Shown here in pieces: positions 62,094 to 64,000 of a stretch of DNA of 64,000 bases. The stretch comes from Candidatus Moranbacteria bacterium UBA2282 (lineage in GTDB: Bacteria > Patescibacteriota > Minisyncoccia > Moranbacterales > UBA2206). The translations under genes were made by a program, and so were the position numbers. The stretch is taken from the NCBI GenBank assembly GCA_002345745.1, contig DDWQ01000003.1, positions 1 to 64,000 on the forward strand. Reading direction: 5' to 3'. The stretch's first letter is position 1. Each line of letters opens with the position of its first letter. Under the pieces are notes generated by a model. The model was not told the origin of the DNA. It saw only the letters and a list, made by a program, of their open reading frames with translations, and searched no databases.

Positions 62094-62921
62094 TTAACTT
62101 AGTATAAGCTCGCTAACCTTTTTCCAATCAACAATAGTCAGTTCTTGTGCACGTACGTTTTCATGAAGTGAAAGCGTTTTTAATTTTTCGCAAATATCTT
62201 TTTTGTCTAATTGTAGGCTATTTCCGAGGTTATTAGGAAGAGTTTTTCTTTTAGCGGAAAAGCCAGCTTTGACAACGCGAAAGAATTTTTTGTCAGTTAT
62301 TTTATTGAATTTACGAATAGGCGTTATTTTTATAATAGCGCTGTCCACTTTTGGTATGGGGAAAAAAGAATCCTTGCTAACTTCAAACAAAATTTTTACT
62401 TCGGCATAATATTGAATTGCAACAGAAAGAAGGCTCATTTGACCTGCAGTAGCTACAATTCTTTTTGCTACTTCTTTTTGCACCATCAAGATAATTTCTT
62501 TTGGTTGAATGACTTGTTCAAGAAATAGTCGGATGATGGGAGAAGTTATGTAATATGGAATGTTAGCGACTAGTTTGTAATTTAGAATCGGTGCCGAAAT
62601 GGGGACACTGGGTGTCCCTTTGGACACCCAGTGTCCAAGTAACTCGGGTAAATTTATGTTTAAAATATCAGCGTGAACAATTTCCACGTTAGCTGTGTTT
62701 TTGAATTTTTCATTAAGCACGGGAATCAATCTATCATCAAGTTCAATCGCGATGACTTTTTTGGTATGTTTAGCCAATTGTTCTGTGAGCACGCCTTCTC
62801 CGGGACCAATCTCAATCACAAAATCTTCTGAATTCAATTCAGCTACTGTAATAATTTTTTGCAAAACTTGCTCATCGCGGAGAAAATTTTGACCCAATGA
62901 TTTTTTTGGCTTATTTTCCAT
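62094..62921 (-). CDS. rsmA: 16S rRNA (adenine-N6,N6)-dimethyltransferase
   Basis: RsmA/KsgA, which dimethylates two adjacent adenosines at the 3' end of 16S rRNA. It has KSLGQNFLRDEQVLQKI, the SAM motif VIEIGPGEGVLTEQLA, and the catalytic NIPYYITSPI. Length 275 aa. Between the SAM fold and NIPYYI an insertion of about 20 residues (LGHWVSKGTPSVPI) is encoded by a perfect palindrome. The gene is followed upstream by the G5/RlpA protein (no gap). Confidence 0.97.
   Translation of the reverse strand: MENKPKKSLGQNFLRDEQVLQKIITVAELNSEDFVIEIGPGEGVLTEQLAKHTKKVIAIELDDRLIPVLNEKFKNTANVEIVHADILNINLPELLGHWVSKGTPSVPISAPILNYKLVANIPYYITSPIIRLFLEQVIQPKEIILMVQKEVAKRIVATAGQMSLLSVAIQYYAEVKILFEVSKDSFFPIPKVDSAIIKITPIRKFNKITDKKFFRVVKAGFSAKRKTLPNNLGNSLQLDKKDICEKLKTLSLHENVRAQELTIVDWKKVSELILS
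62603..62636. repeat. Palindromic element (family D) inside rsmA
   Basis: Perfect 15-bp inverted repeat: GGACACTGGGTGTCC, CTTT, GGACACCCAGTGTCC. It sits in frame in rsmA before the catalytic motif. Each arm is itself nearly palindromic. It resembles the polA element at 1328-1361. Confidence 0.85.
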
Positions 62922-63728
62922 TTAATTTAATATAGCCTCAACTTTAACGCCAATTACTCCGGCACCAAGCGAAGCAATGCTAGTGAAGGCAACTTTATCA
63001 AGATCAATTATGCGTCCTTTGCCTTGGGGTCCATAGTCATTAATTTGTACGACTACTGACTTACCATTCTCTAGATTAGTTACTCTAGCATAAGAACCCC
63101 TAGGAAGGGAAGTGCTAGCAGCAAACATACCGCCCTTGAAGGCATACCAAGTCCCTTGGCCAGTACTGGCTTTGCCGAGCTTCATATATGTTCCTTGAAT
63201 GACAATTTCTGTCACAGGATCACTAACGATATTTTTTTCCAGGGGTATGCGTGAAATTTCCTGGCCATTTTTGTAAGTTATACTATATTTTATTTCTTTT
63301 TTTCCAAGCTCGCCTTTTTGTTCAACTTTTTTTTCATGCCAACCAAGTTTGGCATCTTCTTTGGTAATTGTTTTGAATGCAATATCTTCGGTAATAATTT
63401 TTTCTTCAATATTTATGCGCGTAACAATAATTTTTTCATTGGAATGAGGTTGCCAATTAATAGGTGGTGAAACTTTGTCTAGTCTGCCTAAGAGTATTTT
63501 ATTTTCATTAAGTATGCCACCAATTGTTTTTTCAGCGGAATAATTTTCGATAATTTGATCGTCAGCATTTAATTGAAATTTGATAGCACGATCAATAGTA
63601 ATCAGTATTCCAGGATATAGTGTTGTTTCTTTAGGCGGAATAATTAAATCATATTCATTGAGAATAATATTTTTTTCTTGTAATAAATTTGCAATAGTAG
63701 TTGCCTCGGTTTTTATTTCAAAAATCAA
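62922..63728 (-). CDS. G5-domain / RlpA-like double-psi beta-barrel protein
   Basis: Cell-wall-associated protein. Two DUF348-like ubiquitin-fold units (about 1-90) are followed by a G5 domain (EKIITEDIAFKTITKEDAKL, RIPLEKNIVSDPVTEIVIQG) and a C-terminal RlpA-like barrel (TWYAFKGGMFAASTSLPRG, VVVQINDYGPQGKGRIIDLD). The start given is the TTG at 63728. The frame stays open upstream to 63899 and encodes a likely transmembrane segment (FFICIALIGYGLF) but contains no ATG, GTG or TTG, so the true start may be an ATT (for example at 63878). The protein is probably membrane-anchored. Confidence 0.8.
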   Translation of the reverse strand: MIFEIKTEATTIANLLQEKNIILNEYDLIIPPKETTLYPGILITIDRAIKFQLNADDQIIENYSAEKTIGGILNENKILLGRLDKVSPPINWQPHSNEKIIVTRINIEEKIITEDIAFKTITKEDAKLGWHEKKVEQKGELGKKEIKYSITYKNGQEISRIPLEKNIVSDPVTEIVIQGTYMKLGKASTGQGTWYAFKGGMFAASTSLPRGSYARVTNLENGKSVVVQINDYGPQGKGRIIDLDKVAFTSIASLGAGVIGVKVEAILN

Positions 63729-63889
63729 GCCGTTGTCGTTGAGAGTTATTATTTTTTCTGAGTTAAAATTTAATATTCTGGATGGATTATGAAAAAAAGT
63801 AAAAAGACCATAACCTATTAGTGCTATGCAGATAAAAAAACTGAATTTTATAATTTTTAATTTTATAATTTTGTAAATAAATTGCGATA

Positions 63890-64000
63890 CTAATCTGCCT
63901 TAAAGCGATATTGAATAGCTTCGGCAATGTGTGTTGGTTGTATTTCAGAAACCCCAGCCAAATCTGCAATAGTTCTGGCAACTTTAATAATACGATAATA
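63890..64000 (-). CDS. ComM/YifB-family Mg-chelatase-like ATPase (C-terminal fragment)
   Basis: The last 36 codons of a gene that continues past the window end. Translation gives [18 protein letters not shown] then [11 protein letters not shown], the conserved C-terminal helix of ComM/YifB AAA+ proteins, ending in KAD and TAG at 63892-63890. In ComM the family is linked to branch migration during transformation. Only this fragment is visible. Confidence 0.8.
   Translation of the reverse strand, partial: YYRIIKVARTIADLAGVSEIQPTHIAEAIQYRFKAD

Noticed and set aside
1..64000. tRNA or rRNA genes
   Set aside because: No T-arm-like GTTCRANNC with matching acceptor stems, and no rRNA signatures, were noticed by eye. 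A tRNAscan-SE run would be decisive.

Overview
The window looks like a chromosomal segment of an ultra-small Candidate Phyla Radiation bacterium (Candidatus Patescibacteria, most likely a Parcubacteria/Paceibacteria-type lineage). The evidence is AT-rich DNA with compact spacing, standard-code TGA stops (which argues against the recoded Gracilibacteria/Absconditabacteria), mostly leader-poor ATG starts without a Shine-Dalgarno sequence, and typical CPR gene content: a VirB4/PrgI/VirB6-type secretion operon, lamin-tail/PKD surface proteins, a lone PilB-like ATPase, short YidC, and many small unknown proteins. The lineage assignment is inference; no rRNA gene is present to test it.

Layout. 0.1-8.6 kb: polA, an odd lytic transglycosylase, an ORF6N protein, a GIY-YIG protein, a lipoprotein cyclophilin, a small cassette between direct repeats, and tsaE, all studded with palindromic elements. 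8.7-15.4 kb: a DHH-family protein lacking several metal ligands, secreted proteins including an M23 peptidase, and a 1010-aa ATPase holding two complete PilB/GspE modules. 15.4-16 kb: a region rich in strong stem-loops that may encode a structured RNA. 16-19.9 kb: ruvB, PH-domain and lamin-tail proteins. 19.9-24.4 kb: an accessory island with an AbiEi/AbiEii toxin-antitoxin pair, small genes with strong Shine-Dalgarno sequences, a Cas2-like winged-helix gene between two covarying palindromes, and a TrmB regulator. 24.5-31.5 kb: yebC-ruvC, then a 7TM / ATP-grasp-retropepsin / ATP-grasp cluster, then PBP1A.

31.5-34.2 kb: dciA-like, trxB-trxA-csoR (one minus-strand operon with a palindromic operator at its promoter) and a PEBP protein. 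34.2-39.1 kb is the replication-origin neighbourhood: dnaN and dnaA on the minus strand, rpmH-rnpA-yidC-jag on the plus strand, with DnaA boxes in the dnaA-dnaN gap and upstream of dnaA. 39.1-44.7 kb: a surface-polysaccharide operon (Wzx-like flippase, two GT2 glycosyltransferases, two O-antigen ligase/polymerase-like proteins). 44.7-60.2 kb: a long minus-strand operon for a minimal type IV secretion-like machine (PrgI, split VirB4, VirB6-like channel, VirB2-like pilin fused to a lysozyme-like domain, large secreted proteins). 60.3-64 kb: a UbiA-family membrane protein, rsmA, a G5/RlpA protein and the 3' end of a comM-like gene.

The strongest unusual signals are: (1) several families of palindromic elements, some inserted in frame inside polA, tsaE, rsmA and the ORF6N gene, with compensatory changes between copies; (2) the Cas2-like gene flanked by two covarying palindromes; (3) the minimal secretion operon with a pilin-transglycosylase fusion; (4) the ATP-grasp/retropepsin/7TM cluster; (5) the tandem PilB ATPase; (6) the stem-loop-rich intergenic region near 15.7 kb.
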